Positions 46,357 through 56,383 of a DNA stretch of 64,000 nucleotides are shown here, piece by piece (position 1 is the stretch's first letter; each line of letters starts with the position of its first letter). The position numbers and the translations under genes were made by a program. The DNA is from Sulfurimonas sp. CG01_land_8_20_14_3_00_36_23 (GTDB lineage Bacteria; Campylobacterota; Campylobacteria; Campylobacterales; Sulfurimonadaceae), in the NCBI GenBank assembly GCA_002781365.1, contig PETN01000020.1, forward strand, positions 79,448-143,447, in the 5' to 3' direction. The notes under the pieces were generated by a model. It was given only the letters and a program-made list of their open reading frames with translations. It searched no databases and was not told the origin of the DNA.

Positions 46357-46620
46357 ATGGCGAAAAAATTTCATCAACCTGTTAGAATGTGCATCTCTTG
46401 TAGAGAAAGAGATTCTCAAGATAAGCTACAAAGGCTTCAATGTGTTGAAGGTACTTTGGAAACTTATAACGGGATAGGGAGAAGTTTTTATGTCTGTGCA
46501 AATTGCCTTTTAGAAGATAAGAAGATTTTAAAAGCACTGATGAGACAGTGCCGAAGTGGCGATAAAGAGAAATTTATGAATAGACTAAAGGAGATCATCA
46601 CTGATGATAGAAAAAGTTAG
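46357..46620 (+). CDS. YlxR/DUF448 RNA-binding protein (RnpM type)
   Basis: The 87-residue protein has the YlxR pattern [10 protein letters not shown] near the start and [10 protein letters not shown] further on, the four cysteines spaced as in zinc-like YlxR members, and the usual YlxR position directly before infB. The family binds RNA; in Bacillus subtilis and relatives YlxR (RnpM) modulates RNase P. It overlaps infB by 17 bases. Confidence 0.88.
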   Translation: MAKKFHQPVRMCISCRERDSQDKLQRLQCVEGTLETYNGIGRSFYVCANCLLEDKKILKALMRQCRSGDKEKFMNRLKEIITDDRKS

Positions 46621-49204
46621 AGTACATGAGATAGCAAAAGAGTTAGGAATAGCTTCTAAAGATGTTGTAAAAAAAGCTTCAGAAATGGGCGTAGATGTGA
46701 AATCTGCACAAAGTTCTGTAAGTATGGAAGAAGCTAATAGTTTGATGAATTATATAATGAACGGTGATAATGTTGCGACTGCACAAGAGCCACAAACTAA
46801 AACTACTCCTACATCAGAAAGTGAAACTCCTAAAGAAGATATTCAACCTAAAAAAGATGCTACTAAAGAAGATGTTTCAACGCTCACTACTCCTAAGAGT
46901 GAAGTAGAGAAAAAGAGTAGTAGTGATGAGAAGCAGGTAGAAAAAGAGAAAACAACAGAATCTACTGAAACTAAAACAGAAATAAAAACTTTTGAACCTG
47001 TTGTTCAAGAAATTAAAAGATCTGGTCTTAAAATTGTCAAAAAGAAGAGACCAGTAGTAGAAGAGAAACCCAAAGAAACATTTATAATGCCTGAAAAGCA
47101 AACAGCTGTATCTTCTTATGGGAAAATGAGTGCTGAAGTTTTAGAAGAGTTGGCACAAAAGAAAAAAGCGAAGCAGAGTTCAAATACAGCAAGAAAACAG
47201 GAACAAGGAACCAAAATAGATATTTTTGGCGCTTCAATGAGTGAAGTCTCCATGGATATGGATAATCAAATAGTTTTACTGGATTTAAACTCAACTGAGA
47301 GAGCTAAACTTCCTGTAGAAGAGCAGAGAAAACCAAGAGAGCCTAAGCCTATAGGTAGAAACTCAAATAAAAAAGCAGCTCCAAAAGGGAGAAAAGTTCG
47401 TAAAGATACAAGAAAGAAATATACGAAAGATAAACAAATAGATGAGATTATTACGCATGTAGAGATTCCTGAAGATATTCGTGTATATGAGTTTGCTGAA
47501 GCGCTCAATAGACCAATCTCTGACATCATAAAAGTTCTTTTTGACCTTGGTCTGATGATGACAAAAAATGACTTTTTAGGTAAAGATGAGATAGAGATTT
47601 TATCTGAAACATTTGAAGTTGAAGTAACAATTGTAGATCCTAAAGATGCCTTTGACTATGAGAGCAACTTAGAAGAAGAGATAGATGAAAACTCAACTGA
47701 GAGAGCTCCAGTTATTACAATTATGGGTCACGTTGACCATGGTAAAACTTCATTACTCGATGCGATAAGAAAAGCAAAAGTAACTGAGGGTGAAGCGGGT
47801 GGAATTACGCAACATATCGGTGCCTATACAATTGAGCAACATGGCAGAGCAATCACTTTTATAGATACTCCAGGTCACGCGGCATTCTCTTCTATGAGAC
47901 AACGTGGTACTGAGATTACAGATATTATTATTATTGTTGTTGCAGCAGATGATGGTGTAAAACCTCAAACTCTTGAAGTTATTAAATTAGCAAAAGAGTC
48001 AGGTGCTCCAATTATCGTAGCACTGAATAAAATGGATAAAGAGACTGCACAACCAGACTTGGTTAAAGGTCAAATGGCTGAAAATGGTCTGAGCCCTATT
48101 GATTGGGGTGGGGATATAGAGTTTGTTCCTGTTTCTGCAAAAAGCGGTATGGGAATTGAAGATTTACTTGAAAACATCCTCTTAACTGCAGATGTGTTAG
48201 AGTTACGTGCAAACAAAGATGCAATGGCAAAAGCTGCCGTAGTTGAATCTTCACTTGAAAAAGGGCGTGGTCCAGTTGCAACTGTAATCGTTCAAAACGG
48301 TACACTAAGAGTAGGGGACTATGTTGTATGTGGTAGCTCTCATGGTCGTGTTAAAGCTCTGATTGATGAGAACAATAAGCAGATTAAAGAACTTCTCCCT
48401 AGCCATACAGCAGTGGTTACAGGCTTGAATGAAGTTCCATCTTCTGGTGAGATAATGATGGCTATGGACAACGAAAAAGAGGCTAAAGAGTATGCACTCA
48501 AGCGTCATGAGTATGATAGACATAGAGAGCTCTCTAGAAGTACAAAATCTACATTAGAAGATATGACTTCAATGATTGCAGAAGGCAAACTCAAATCATT
48601 AAAGGTAGTACTCAAAGCAGATGTTCATGGTTCTCTTGAAGCAATCAGAACAGCATTGAATGAGCTTAGAAATGAAGAGGTAAAAGTAAATGTTATCTCT
48701 TCAGGTGTTGGTGGAATTACGGAAAATGATGTTGAGTTAGTTGCAAACAGTGAAAACTGTGTCCTTCTTGGCTTTAATGTTCGTCCAACGGGTGGTGTCA
48801 AAGCACTTGCAAAACAGAAAAATGTAGATATTAGAACGTACTCTATTATTTATCAACTTCTTGATGATATTACTGGAATGTTAACAGGTATGATGGCACC
48901 GAAATTCACTGAAGAGAATACAGGTCAAGCAGAAGTTAGAGATACATTCAAATCACCAAAAGGTATGGTTGCAGGATGTGTTGTGGTCGATGGTAAGCTT
49001 GTTCGCGGTGGTATGGTTCGTGTTATCCGTGATGGTGTTGTGGCTTATGAAGGTAAACTTACTTCACTTAAACGCTTCAAAGATGATGTGGAAGAGATTG
49101 GTAATGGTTATGAGTGTGGTGTGATTATTTCTAACTACGATGATGTGATTGTTGGCGATGTTATTGAAACATTCAAAAAAGTTGAGCAAAAAGTATCTCT
49201 GTGA
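46604..49204 (+). CDS. infB: Translation initiation factor IF-2
   Basis: IF-2 brings initiator tRNA to the ribosome and joins the subunits with GTP. The 866-residue protein has an N-terminal IF2_N helix, a charged linker rich in Lys, Glu and Thr (about 60-290), a second IF2_N-like domain, then the GTPase with GHVDHGKTS (about 374), DTPGHAAF and NKMD, and the C-terminal domains. It overlaps ylxR at the start and rbfA at the end (GTG start 49201). No repeat copy lies inside it. Confidence 0.98.
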   Translation: MIEKVRVHEIAKELGIASKDVVKKASEMGVDVKSAQSSVSMEEANSLMNYIMNGDNVATAQEPQTKTTPTSESETPKEDIQPKKDATKEDVSTLTTPKSEVEKKSSSDEKQVEKEKTTESTETKTEIKTFEPVVQEIKRSGLKIVKKKRPVVEEKPKETFIMPEKQTAVSSYGKMSAEVLEELAQKKKAKQSSNTARKQEQGTKIDIFGASMSEVSMDMDNQIVLLDLNSTERAKLPVEEQRKPREPKPIGRNSNKKAAPKGRKVRKDTRKKYTKDKQIDEIITHVEIPEDIRVYEFAEALNRPISDIIKVLFDLGLMMTKNDFLGKDEIEILSETFEVEVTIVDPKDAFDYESNLEEEIDENSTERAPVITIMGHVDHGKTSLLDAIRKAKVTEGEAGGITQHIGAYTIEQHGRAITFIDTPGHAAFSSMRQRGTEITDIIIIVVAADDGVKPQTLEVIKLAKESGAPIIVALNKMDKETAQPDLVKGQMAENGLSPIDWGGDIEFVPVSAKSGMGIEDLLENILLTADVLELRANKDAMAKAAVVESSLEKGRGPVATVIVQNGTLRVGDYVVCGSSHGRVKALIDENNKQIKELLPSHTAVVTGLNEVPSSGEIMMAMDNEKEAKEYALKRHEYDRHRELSRSTKSTLEDMTSMIAEGKLKSLKVVLKADVHGSLEAIRTALNELRNEEVKVNVISSGVGGITENDVELVANSENCVLLGFNVRPTGGVKALAKQKNVDIRTYSIIYQLLDDITGMLTGMMAPKFTEENTGQAEVRDTFKSPKGMVAGCVVVDGKLVRGGMVRVIRDGVVAYEGKLTSLKRFKDDVEEIGNGYECGVIISNYDDVIVGDVIETFKKVEQKVSL

Positions 49205-49563
49205 CCGAAGCTCAAATAAAGTTAAAGAGAACAGAATCTGTTCTCTCTCAATTGATTCCAGAAGCACTTGGCTCTCTTAACGACAAAAGATTACATGAGT
49301 TAGATATTATCGAAGTGAAGTGTTCGCGTGGTAAGAGTGATGCAAAAGTCTATATCAACCCAAATGAATATAGTGATGAAGAGAAATCTCTCTATCTGAA
49401 ATTACTTCGAAATGCTCGTCCTATTATAGAGACCTACTGCCTCAAAGATCAGGGTTGGTACCGTTGTCCAAAGTTCACTTTTGAGTTCGATGCGCAATTC
49501 AAACAATCACAAAATATAGAAGATTTATTTAAACAGATTGCAAAAGAGAAGGGAGAAGAGTAA
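49201..49563 (+). CDS. rbfA: Ribosome-binding factor A
   Basis: RbfA binds the 30S subunit during late 16S maturation. The 120-residue protein starts with GTG, overlapping the infB stop by 4 bases (GTGA). It has the KH-like fold signature ...[15 protein letters not shown]... and [21 protein letters not shown] at the C-terminus. The stop overlaps the rimP start by one base (TAATG). Location between infB and rimP is the classical order. Confidence 0.93.
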   Translation: MTEAQIKLKRTESVLSQLIPEALGSLNDKRLHELDIIEVKCSRGKSDAKVYINPNEYSDEEKSLYLKLLRNARPIIETYCLKDQGWYRCPKFTFEFDAQFKQSQNIEDLFKQIAKEKGEE

Positions 49564-50012
49564 TGTCATTACAGAGCGATATTAATTCACTTGTTAAGTC
49601 ACTTGATTTAGAACTTTACGACACAGCAATTGTCAATGAAAATGATGAGACAATCTATCGTGTGAGTGTAACTACAACTGAGATAGTAGATGGAAAGAAA
49701 AAGGGTGTAAGTATGGATGCTTGTGTTGAGCTAACGCATCTTATCTCTCCACTACTTGATGTAACACCCCCTGTTTCAGGCGACTACAGATTAGAAGTTG
49801 GAAGTCCTGGAATCGAGAGAAAACTAAGCAATATTGCTCATTTTTCAAAATCTATCGGTGAAAAAGTATCTATACTTGCATCGAACAAAGAGAAGTACAA
49901 AGGTCTCCTCACTAAAGTCGAAGGCTCTAAAATTTTTCTTGATGTTGATGGAGAAGAGATTGTTCTAGAATTCAACGATATTAACAAAGCTAAAACTTAC
50001 TTTGAATGGTAA
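49563..50012 (+). CDS. rimP: Ribosome maturation factor RimP
   Basis: RimP helps assemble the 30S subunit. The 149-residue protein shows the family block DYRLEVGSPGIERKL (about 80-94) and the DACVELTHLISPLLD helix before it. It starts within TAATG at the end of rbfA and overlaps ribD by 7 bases. Confidence 0.93.
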   Translation: MSLQSDINSLVKSLDLELYDTAIVNENDETIYRVSVTTTEIVDGKKKGVSMDACVELTHLISPLLDVTPPVSGDYRLEVGSPGIERKLSNIAHFSKSIGEKVSILASNKEKYKGLLTKVEGSKIFLDVDGEEIVLEFNDINKAKTYFEW

Positions 50013-51013
50013 TAAACGCTAGCTTTTATATGAACCTTGCCTTGAGAGAGGCTTGGAAATATCAAGGTTTAACCTACCCAAATCCAGCTGTGGGTTGCTC
50101 TATAGTTGGGAGTAGCGGCGAACTTCTGGCTGTCGAAGCACATCAAAAGGCTGGTTTTGCACATGCCGAAGTTCTAGCACTCCAAACCGCATACGCAAAA
50201 CTTACAAACGAACCTACAATTTTAAATCTTACGCTCTCATCCGAGATTCACACCTTTCTTTTAAAAAATCATCATAATATTTTTCATGGAACTTCACTCT
50301 TTACGACACTTGAACCATGCGCACATCAAGGGAAAACGCCCTCTTGTGCTTCTCTAATTGCACAACTTGGAATTAAAAAAGTCTATGTTGGCTCCCCTGA
50401 TTTGACAAAAGAAGCGGCATGTGGAAATGAGAAGCTTTTGGCATGTGGAATTGAGGTTGAGAGTGATGTTTTAAAAGAGAAGTGTGATGCTCTGTTAAAA
50501 CCTTTTAGCATGTGGAAAGAGAAGCAATTCGTTTTTTTTAAATGGGCACAAAGATTAAATGGGACAACGGATGCAGGCATTATCAGTTCTAAAAAATCAA
50601 GAGAAAATGTTCATGCTATGCGTGATGTTTGTGATTTACTTGTCATCGGTGGCAATACAGTTCGAGAGGACAGACCTACGCTCGATGCAAGATTGATGAA
50701 TGGAAAAGCACCTGATGTTTTAATCCTCTCAAGAGGCAAAATATTTGATAAAACAATTCCTCTCTTTAATGTTGCAAACAGAAAAGTAATCATCTCAGAT
50801 GATTTTACTCCTTGTAAAGATTATAAAAACATTATGATAGAGGGAAGTTCTCAAATGTTTGAGCTTAGTAGAGATATTGTGGATTATTATCTCTGTTATC
50901 AAGCTCCTCTCTTAGGCGGAAAGAGCGGATTTGAAATAGAAGAGGATAAGTTGAAAATTTTAAATCTACTGCAAGTTGATGAAGATATAATTATGTGGAT
51001 GAAAAGGATATAA
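50006..51013 (+). CDS. ribD: Bifunctional riboflavin biosynthesis deaminase/reductase RibD
   Basis: RibD deaminates and then reduces the pyrimidine intermediate of riboflavin synthesis. The N-terminal deaminase has the zinc site HAE (53-55) and PCAHQGKTPSC; the C-terminal reductase starts near 170 (FFKWAQRLNG) with VIGGNTVREDRPTL. At 335 residues it is slightly short. Three repeat copies fall between 50414 and 50517, in the linker between the domains, read as AACGN, LACGI and SMWKE. It is unusual for one gene to carry so many. Confidence 0.93.
   Translation: MVINASFYMNLALREAWKYQGLTYPNPAVGCSIVGSSGELLAVEAHQKAGFAHAEVLALQTAYAKLTNEPTILNLTLSSEIHTFLLKNHHNIFHGTSLFTTLEPCAHQGKTPSCASLIAQLGIKKVYVGSPDLTKEAACGNEKLLACGIEVESDVLKEKCDALLKPFSMWKEKQFVFFKWAQRLNGTTDAGIISSKKSRENVHAMRDVCDLLVIGGNTVREDRPTLDARLMNGKAPDVLILSRGKIFDKTIPLFNVANRKVIISDDFTPCKDYKNIMIEGSSQMFELSRDIVDYYLCYQAPLLGGKSGFEIEEDKLKILNLLQVDEDIIMWMKRI
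50414..50517 (+). repeat. Three GCATGTGGA repeats in the ribD interdomain linker
   Basis: Copies at 50414-50426, 50438-50450 and 50505-50517 share orientation but not frame: the first two are read as Ala-Cys-Gly, the third as Ser-Met-Trp-Lys. The first two are 24 bases apart, keeping frame. They may reflect growth of the linker by repeat gain. Confidence 0.85.
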
Positions 51014-51017
51014 ACTT

Positions 51018-51752
51018 ATGAGTAGCAACGGTAAACAAAAAGAACAAAAGCAAGAAAAAATTGTATCTATGTTTGACAATATTGCACCAACGTACGACAC
51101 AGCAAATCGTGTTATGAGTATGGGTGTTGATAAAAGCTGGAGAAGAAAGGCCTGTGATTTAGCGTATGCGTACTACGCAAAAGACTCTATTGACAAAATA
51201 GTCGATGTGGCATGTGGAACGGGTGATATGATGGATTTTTGGCGTAGCCGTGCGGAGAAATCTGGTATTGCTATTGGTGAAATCGTTGGAGTAGATCCCT
51301 CTCAAGGGATGGTGGCTGTCGCACGTGAAAAGTTTCCCTCTTTTGTTTACCATATTTCAAAAGCAACAGAGATTCCTCTTGAAGATGAGAGCAGTGATAT
51401 TCTCAGTATCACGTATGGAATCAGAAATGTAGTTGAGAGAGAAGCAGCACTTAAAGAGTTTAACAGAGTCCTCAAAAAAGATGGTCTTGTAGTTATTTTA
51501 GAGTTTATGAAAAATGAAAATCCATCTTTTTTAGGAAAAATTAGAGACTTCTATATGAATAAAATCTTGCCAAAAGTGGGCGGTTTTATCTCTAAAAACC
51601 TTGAAGCATACGAGTACCTTCCAAACTCTATCGAAGATTTTTCTACAGTTGCAAATATGCAAAATGAACTACAAGATGCAGGATTTGAGATGCTTTACAC
51701 ACAAAGCTTTTCTATGGACATCTCTACGCTTTTAATAGCACGAAAAAAATAG
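51018..51752 (+). CDS. ubiE: Demethylmenaquinone methyltransferase (UbiE/MenG)
   Basis: The enzyme adds the last methyl group to menaquinone. The 244-residue protein has the family opening FDNIAPTYDTANRVMSMG, the S-adenosylmethionine motif VDVACGTGDMMDF (about 64-76) and the C-terminal ISTLLIARKK. The catalytic-motif DNA GTGGCATGTGGAACG is itself a repeat copy (51207-51219). The menaquinone precursor would come from the futalosine route, of which mqnX is at 54569. Confidence 0.95.
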   Translation: MSSNGKQKEQKQEKIVSMFDNIAPTYDTANRVMSMGVDKSWRRKACDLAYAYYAKDSIDKIVDVACGTGDMMDFWRSRAEKSGIAIGEIVGVDPSQGMVAVAREKFPSFVYHISKATEIPLEDESSDILSITYGIRNVVEREAALKEFNRVLKKDGLVVILEFMKNENPSFLGKIRDFYMNKILPKVGGFISKNLEAYEYLPNSIEDFSTVANMQNELQDAGFEMLYTQSFSMDISTLLIARKK

Positions 51753-51764
51753 GCACTTCAAACT

Positions 51765-53015
51765 ATGCACACGCTTAGTGTTTCTGCACTAAACGAGCAG
51801 ATTAAAACTCTTTTAGAGACGAGTTTCAATCATGTTTTTGTGGAGGGAGAACTCTCCCGCATCACTTTCCACAACAGCGGACATATCTACTTCACACTCA
51901 AAGATTCCACCTCCACACTCAAAGCCGTTATGTTCAAAGGCAATGCCCAGAGGCTTAAATTTGACCTCAAAGAGGGACTCAAAGTTATTTTAAATGGTGC
52001 GATAACCCTTTATAAACCCCGAGGCGAATACCAGATACAGTGTTTCTCTATCGAGCCTGCTGGGCATGGGGCTTTGGCTTTAGCGTATGAGCAACTCAAA
52101 CAAAAACTCTCAGCACAGGGCTACTTTGAGCCTACAAGGAAAAAAGAGCTTCCAAGATTTCCCTCTCGTATTGCACTTATCACCTCTGCAACAGGTGCGG
52201 CACTTCAAGATATGCTTCGCGTGGCACAGAGTAGATATAGACTTTTAGAGATTGATGTTTATGATGTTTTAGTGCAAGGCGAGAGTGCGGCACAAGCGAT
52301 AGCCAATGCTATCATCGTAAGTGATGGCAGAGAGTATGACATTCTGGTCGTAGGTCGCGGTGGTGGAAGTATAGAAGATTTGTGGGCGTTTAATGAAGAG
52401 AGAGTTGCAGATGCTATCTTTAGAGCCAAAACACCGATTGTCTCCGCAGTTGGGCATGAGATAGATTGGGTGATAAGTGATTTCGTCTCTGACATGAGAG
52501 CGCCAACTCCAAGTGCCGCGATGCAGATGATACTCCCTGATACAAATGAGTTGTATCTTACTTTAGACTCCCTATCTTCGCAATTTTCACAGATACTTTC
52601 TCAGAAGATTTTTGCATCAAAGCAGGAAGTCACACACCTTTTAAACTCCTATGCACAGCACTCTATTGAGAAAAAACTCGCTCAAAGAAGTGAAGAGATT
52701 CAAAAATTAAAAGAGAGGTTTTCTCAAGTGCTCTCTTTTAAGATGCAAAACTTTACAAAAGAGCATGACCATATAAAATCAAGATTTCCACATGCCATAA
52801 CATTTCTCATAAATCATAAGCTAAATCAACTTTTAAATCTTCAAAAGATGTTAGAATCGAACAATCCGAAGTTTAAAAGTAAAAGTGGTTTTGCGCAAAT
52901 TTCTAAAGATTCAAAAGTGATTGATTTATCACTGCTCAATGTGGATGATATTTTTTATGCACAGAGTGCAGAGGTGAGCATAGAAGCAAAAGTGATTCAA
53001 AAGAGTCACATCTAA
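51765..53015 (+). CDS. xseA: Exodeoxyribonuclease VII large subunit
   Basis: XseA is the catalytic subunit of the single-strand exonuclease VII. The 416-residue protein has an N-terminal OB domain with VFVEGELSRITFHNSGHIYFTLKD and the catalytic core with ALITSATGAALQDM, GRGGGSIEDLWAFN and SAVGHEIDW(V). It lies between ubiE and the FmdE-like gene with short gaps. A repeat copy (52786) is read as Phe-Pro-His-Ala. No xseB is in the window. Confidence 0.96.
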   Translation: MHTLSVSALNEQIKTLLETSFNHVFVEGELSRITFHNSGHIYFTLKDSTSTLKAVMFKGNAQRLKFDLKEGLKVILNGAITLYKPRGEYQIQCFSIEPAGHGALALAYEQLKQKLSAQGYFEPTRKKELPRFPSRIALITSATGAALQDMLRVAQSRYRLLEIDVYDVLVQGESAAQAIANAIIVSDGREYDILVVGRGGGSIEDLWAFNEERVADAIFRAKTPIVSAVGHEIDWVISDFVSDMRAPTPSAAMQMILPDTNELYLTLDSLSSQFSQILSQKIFASKQEVTHLLNSYAQHSIEKKLAQRSEEIQKLKERFSQVLSFKMQNFTKEHDHIKSRFPHAITFLINHKLNQLLNLQKMLESNNPKFKSKSGFAQISKDSKVIDLSLLNVDDIFYAQSAEVSIEAKVIQKSHI

Positions 53016-53025
53016 AGGAGTCCAA

Positions 53026-53625
53026 ATGGTCTATCCAAATTTTTTCGATACTATAGAAGTTATCAAAGTTCAAGACCCTCTCTCAAATGTTTTAGGTGTA
53101 TTTGAAGGGGGCGAGTATGCGTTGAGTTATCTCGATGTCGTAAAAGCTGCAGGGCATAGTTGCCCCACTGTTGCGGGTGCTTATATCATCACACTAGAAG
53201 CTTTAAAAGTGCTCTATCCAAATGAGAGAGCTGTGAGAGGGAATATTAAAGTTGAGTTTGAAGAGGCACAAGAAGAGGGTGTGGCAGGAGTGATTGGAAA
53301 TGTTATTTCTCACATTACAGGCGCAACGGATAAGAGTGGTTTTAAAGGTCTGCAAGGGCAATTTGCAAGAGACTCTTTGATGCACTTCAATGCAGATATA
53401 AACTCCTCGGCAAGATTCACAAGAGTGGATAACGCTAAAAGTGTTGATGTTACCTACAATCCAAGTAGTGTAATGCCAAATCCTGATATGCAGATTTTGA
53501 TGGCTAAAATGTCAAAAGGTGAAGCGAGTGCAAATGAGGTAAAAGAGTTTGGCGCTCTTTGGCAGGATAGAGTTAAAAGAATCTTTGAAAACATCAAGAG
53601 TGTTGTGGAAGTTCAAAAAGTTTAA
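53026..53625 (+). CDS. FmdE-like (formylmethanofuran dehydrogenase subunit E family) protein
   Basis: The 199-residue protein has the FmdE-like motif AGHSCPTVAGAYIITLEAL (about 41-60), with His and Cys as likely metal ligands. The remainder is alpha/beta with few recognisable features; FmdE homologues outside methanogens have no settled function. No other molybdenum or tungsten enzyme gene is close. The gene ends the long plus-strand run and is followed by a hairpin shared with the convergent sppA. Confidence 0.75.
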   Translation: MVYPNFFDTIEVIKVQDPLSNVLGVFEGGEYALSYLDVVKAAGHSCPTVAGAYIITLEALKVLYPNERAVRGNIKVEFEEAQEEGVAGVIGNVISHITGATDKSGFKGLQGQFARDSLMHFNADINSSARFTRVDNAKSVDVTYNPSSVMPNPDMQILMAKMSKGEASANEVKEFGALWQDRVKRIFENIKSVVEVQKV

Positions 53626-53646
53626 TTTTGCAAAATAAAAATATTC

Positions 53647-53684
53647 CTTTCCACATGCCAAACAACTCTTTGGCATGTGGAAAG
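53647..53684. terminator. Inverted pair of the GCATGTGGA repeat: bidirectional terminator
   Basis: CTTTCCACATGCCAA (53647-53661) and TTGGCATGTGGAAAG (53670-53684) form a perfect 15-bp stem with an 8-base loop, midway between the stops of the convergent fmdE-like and sppA genes. TTTT follows on the plus strand and a T-rich run on the minus strand. It is the best example of a paired repeat acting as a terminator. Confidence 0.75.
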
Positions 53685-53699
53685 TTTTGAAAAAAGAGT

Positions 53700-54569
53700 C
53701 TATTTTAAAGCAAGCGCAGGAAAATAGGTATGGAGTGTAAGTGCAGTGGATGCTGAAATCTTCTTCATAAATTTCTCAAACTTATCCTCTTGATTCCATG
53801 AAGGATTTGTTACACCGCTGAGTTCAATGAGCCTTAATTTTGCATCATACCCAACACCAAGTGCATCCACTAAACCTACCTCTTTTGCCTGGTGGGCTGT
53901 AAAGATATGTGCATTGGCATAGAGGTCTCTTTTTCTGATATCTAAACCTCTTGCATTCGCTACATCTTTAGTAAACATATCATAGGTTCCCTGAATCACT
54001 TTGTTTAACTCATTGACCTCATAATCTTCCCAAGCTCTATCTGGCGTGCCTACTTTTTTGTATTTACCAGCCTGAACACTCTGTGTTTTGATACCTATAT
54101 TTTTCATAAGTTCACTGAAATCTGCTCCTTGCATCACAACACCAATACTTCCAACCATAGAACCAGGATTGACAATAATCTCATTCGCCCAAATACTTGC
54201 GTAGTAACTTCCACTCGCAATCGTTCCACTTGCGTACGCAACCACAGGTTTTTTCTCTCTTAACCTTTTGATGGCATAGGCTAACTCTATAGAAGGGGCA
54301 ACCGCACCACCTGGTGAATCAATTACAAATAAAACACCCTTAATATCTTTGTTTTCTGTCGCTTCTTCTATTTGTAGCAAAACTTCAGAGATTTCTAAAA
54401 TTGGTCCAACTAGGCTGATTTTTTGTAGATTGTTTGTGGCTAGGTGATCCTCATTTGTAGGTGCAAAAATCAGAAAAAGCAGAAGTAAAAACAACATTGC
54501 CTTGAAGTGATTTTGAATGTAACCCAGTGTCGCTCCGATGGGAGAGAATATTTTTTTGATAAATTCCAT
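53700..54569 (-). CDS. sppA: Signal peptide peptidase SppA (protease IV family)
   Basis: SppA degrades leftover signal peptides in the membrane. The 289-residue protein has one N-terminal membrane helix (about 25-40), the block VIDSPGGAVAPS and the catalytic serine region AYASGTIASGSYYAS with the lysine of the dyad further on (SVQAGKYKKVG). This is the short, single-domain form. The start overlaps the mqnX stop by one base. Confidence 0.93.
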   Translation of the reverse strand: MEFIKKIFSPIGATLGYIQNHFKAMLFLLLLFLIFAPTNEDHLATNNLQKISLVGPILEISEVLLQIEEATENKDIKGVLFVIDSPGGAVAPSIELAYAIKRLREKKPVVAYASGTIASGSYYASIWANEIIVNPGSMVGSIGVVMQGADFSELMKNIGIKTQSVQAGKYKKVGTPDRAWEDYEVNELNKVIQGTYDMFTKDVANARGLDIRKRDLYANAHIFTAHQAKEVGLVDALGVGYDAKLRLIELSGVTNPSWNQEDKFEKFMKKISASTALTLHTYFPALALK

Positions 54570-55789
54570 TAATTGCCTTTTTCTAGTTTTCCATTGATAT
54601 AAACTTTGGAGACATTATATCTATGAAGTAATAAATGAATGGCTAACTCAGGAGTGGGTGTGGCATCGAGGTCTAAGACAATCATATCTGCATTTTTACC
54701 TACAGCTATTTCACCTGTGTTTAATCCAAGAGCTTTTGCTGCATCGAGAGTTGCTCCCTTTAAAAGTGCTTTTGCAAACTCTAAGAGAGGTGCATCGCTA
54801 TGCATAAAAAGAGAGATTTTCATCTCTTCAAACAAATCTAGTTTATAGTTGGAACTAAGACCATCTGTTGCTACTATCCACGGTATATTGTTTTCAGCCA
54901 GTTCTTTGATATTGAGTGTTTCATTTCCTAAAAGTCTGTTTGAAATAGGGCAATGGATAACTGTATGTCCATTTTTTGCGAGGGTAGAGAGTTCACTTTT
55001 GTTGGCTTGAACAACATGTGTAAAGAGTGTTGGAATAGCATTGAAATGCTCTAAAAATTCAGCTGAATCGCTTACACAAGTATTCTGTTTTAGAAGGCTT
55101 TCAAAGAACTCTTTAAAGTCACCTTCACTCTTGTCAAGCCACTCTCGCTCCGCCTTACTCTCCATAAAATGCGCTGTAAGTTTTAACTTTTCACTCTTGA
55201 CAATAGCGAGTGCTTTTTTTATTAAAACGGGATGAACTGAGTAGGGTGAGTGGATAGCAACTCCAGTATGAAATCCCTCTCTTGTTACACTTTTAGATGC
55301 ATCAAGACGAGCAGAAAAATCATTAAAAAGAGCATCCGCCATCGTTGCTTGCGAGCCTATAAGTTCATTAAAAAAGATGACATTTTGAGGGGCATCTGCA
55401 CAAGCTTGCAAATCCATTCCGTGAGAACTTACCGCTCCAAAAGTGGTGATTCCACATGCCAACATAGAGTCTATTGCTTGCGCCATACACGCAGTGTCAC
55501 AGCCTCCAATCAGCTCTTCACGGTTCTCTATGACGCTATAGAGCCAAGAGATAAAATCACCATAGCTAAGATGTGTTTTATTGGCTGAAAACTCAAGATG
55601 CACATGGGCATTGATAAGTCCAGGCATAAGAAGTGAGTTCTTTGCTAAAGTAGTAATCTTGGCATGTGGAAACTCTTGGAGTAGTTCTTCTAAGGGAGCA
55701 ATTTTTAGGATTGTTTTCTCAAAGGCAATCGCTCTCTCTGTAACGATGGAATCTGACATGAGGATAAAATGAGGGACTATTATTTGCAT
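54569..55789 (-). CDS. mqnX: Aminodeoxyfutalosine deaminase (amidohydrolase)
   Basis: The 406-residue amidohydrolase has the metal-binding NAHVHLEF (about 61-68), a second His in HFMESKAE and the aspartate in VATDGLSSN. Close relatives in Helicobacter and Campylobacter deaminate aminofutalosine in the futalosine menaquinone pathway, and UbiE at 51018 would act last in that route. Other S-adenosylhomocysteine-type deaminases share these motifs, so the exact substrate is by lineage. Two repeat copies (55450, 55659) fall inside it. Confidence 0.78.
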   Translation of the reverse strand: MQIIVPHFILMSDSIVTERAIAFEKTILKIAPLEELLQEFPHAKITTLAKNSLLMPGLINAHVHLEFSANKTHLSYGDFISWLYSVIENREELIGGCDTACMAQAIDSMLACGITTFGAVSSHGMDLQACADAPQNVIFFNELIGSQATMADALFNDFSARLDASKSVTREGFHTGVAIHSPYSVHPVLIKKALAIVKSEKLKLTAHFMESKAEREWLDKSEGDFKEFFESLLKQNTCVSDSAEFLEHFNAIPTLFTHVVQANKSELSTLAKNGHTVIHCPISNRLLGNETLNIKELAENNIPWIVATDGLSSNYKLDLFEEMKISLFMHSDAPLLEFAKALLKGATLDAAKALGLNTGEIAVGKNADMIVLDLDATPTPELAIHLLLHRYNVSKVYINGKLEKGN

Positions 55790-55894
55790 TTATTATCTTT
55801 GAAATTGAATTTTATATAATTTAAAATAGATTATGCTTAATTTAGATAAAATAAGTCCTTAAAAGATTTGAATATATCGCTAAAAAGGTACAAA

Positions 55895-56380
55895 ATGAAG
55901 ATTGTCGTTATCCAAGGTCCAAACTTAAATATGCTAGGAATTCGTGAACAACATGTTTACGGTCCAATGAAACTAGAGCAAATCCATGCTCAAATGAAGG
56001 AATTTGCAACTCAAAACAATATTGAAATTGAGTTTTTTCAAAGTAATTTAGAGGGTGAGATTGTAGATAAATTACAAGAGTGTTATGGGGATGCACAAGG
56101 GATTATCCTTAATGCCGCAGCGTATACACATACTTCAATAGCGATTCGTGACGCTATCTCAGCTATCAGTATTCCTACAATAGAGGTTCACATTAGCAAC
56201 ATTCACCGTCGTGAAGAGTTTAGAAAAACAAATATGATAGCACCTGTGTGTACATCTTCAATCGTTGGTTTTGGTCCGTTTGGTTACCATTTAGCGATGA
56301 TGGGTATGTTACAAATCATGCAAGAGATTCAAGCAGTGCAAGCCTCACAAGAAGCACAGCAACAAGCTCCACAAGCGTAA
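55895..56380 (+). CDS. aroQ: 3-dehydroquinate dehydratase, type II
   Basis: AroQ removes water from 3-dehydroquinate in the shikimate pathway. I choose ATG 55895 ([15 protein letters not shown]; 161 residues) with AAGG before it, not 55868. The catalytic motif region is [15 protein letters not shown], and the later blocks are [11 protein letters not shown] and [12 protein letters not shown] (as [13 protein letters not shown]). A Gln/Ala-rich tail ends the protein. It lies just before folK and the flagellar block, as in Helicobacter. Confidence 0.95.
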   Translation: MKIVVIQGPNLNMLGIREQHVYGPMKLEQIHAQMKEFATQNNIEIEFFQSNLEGEIVDKLQECYGDAQGIILNAAAYTHTSIAIRDAISAISIPTIEVHISNIHRREEFRKTNMIAPVCTSSIVGFGPFGYHLAMMGMLQIMQEIQAVQASQEAQQQAPQA

Positions 56381-56383
56381 TAT

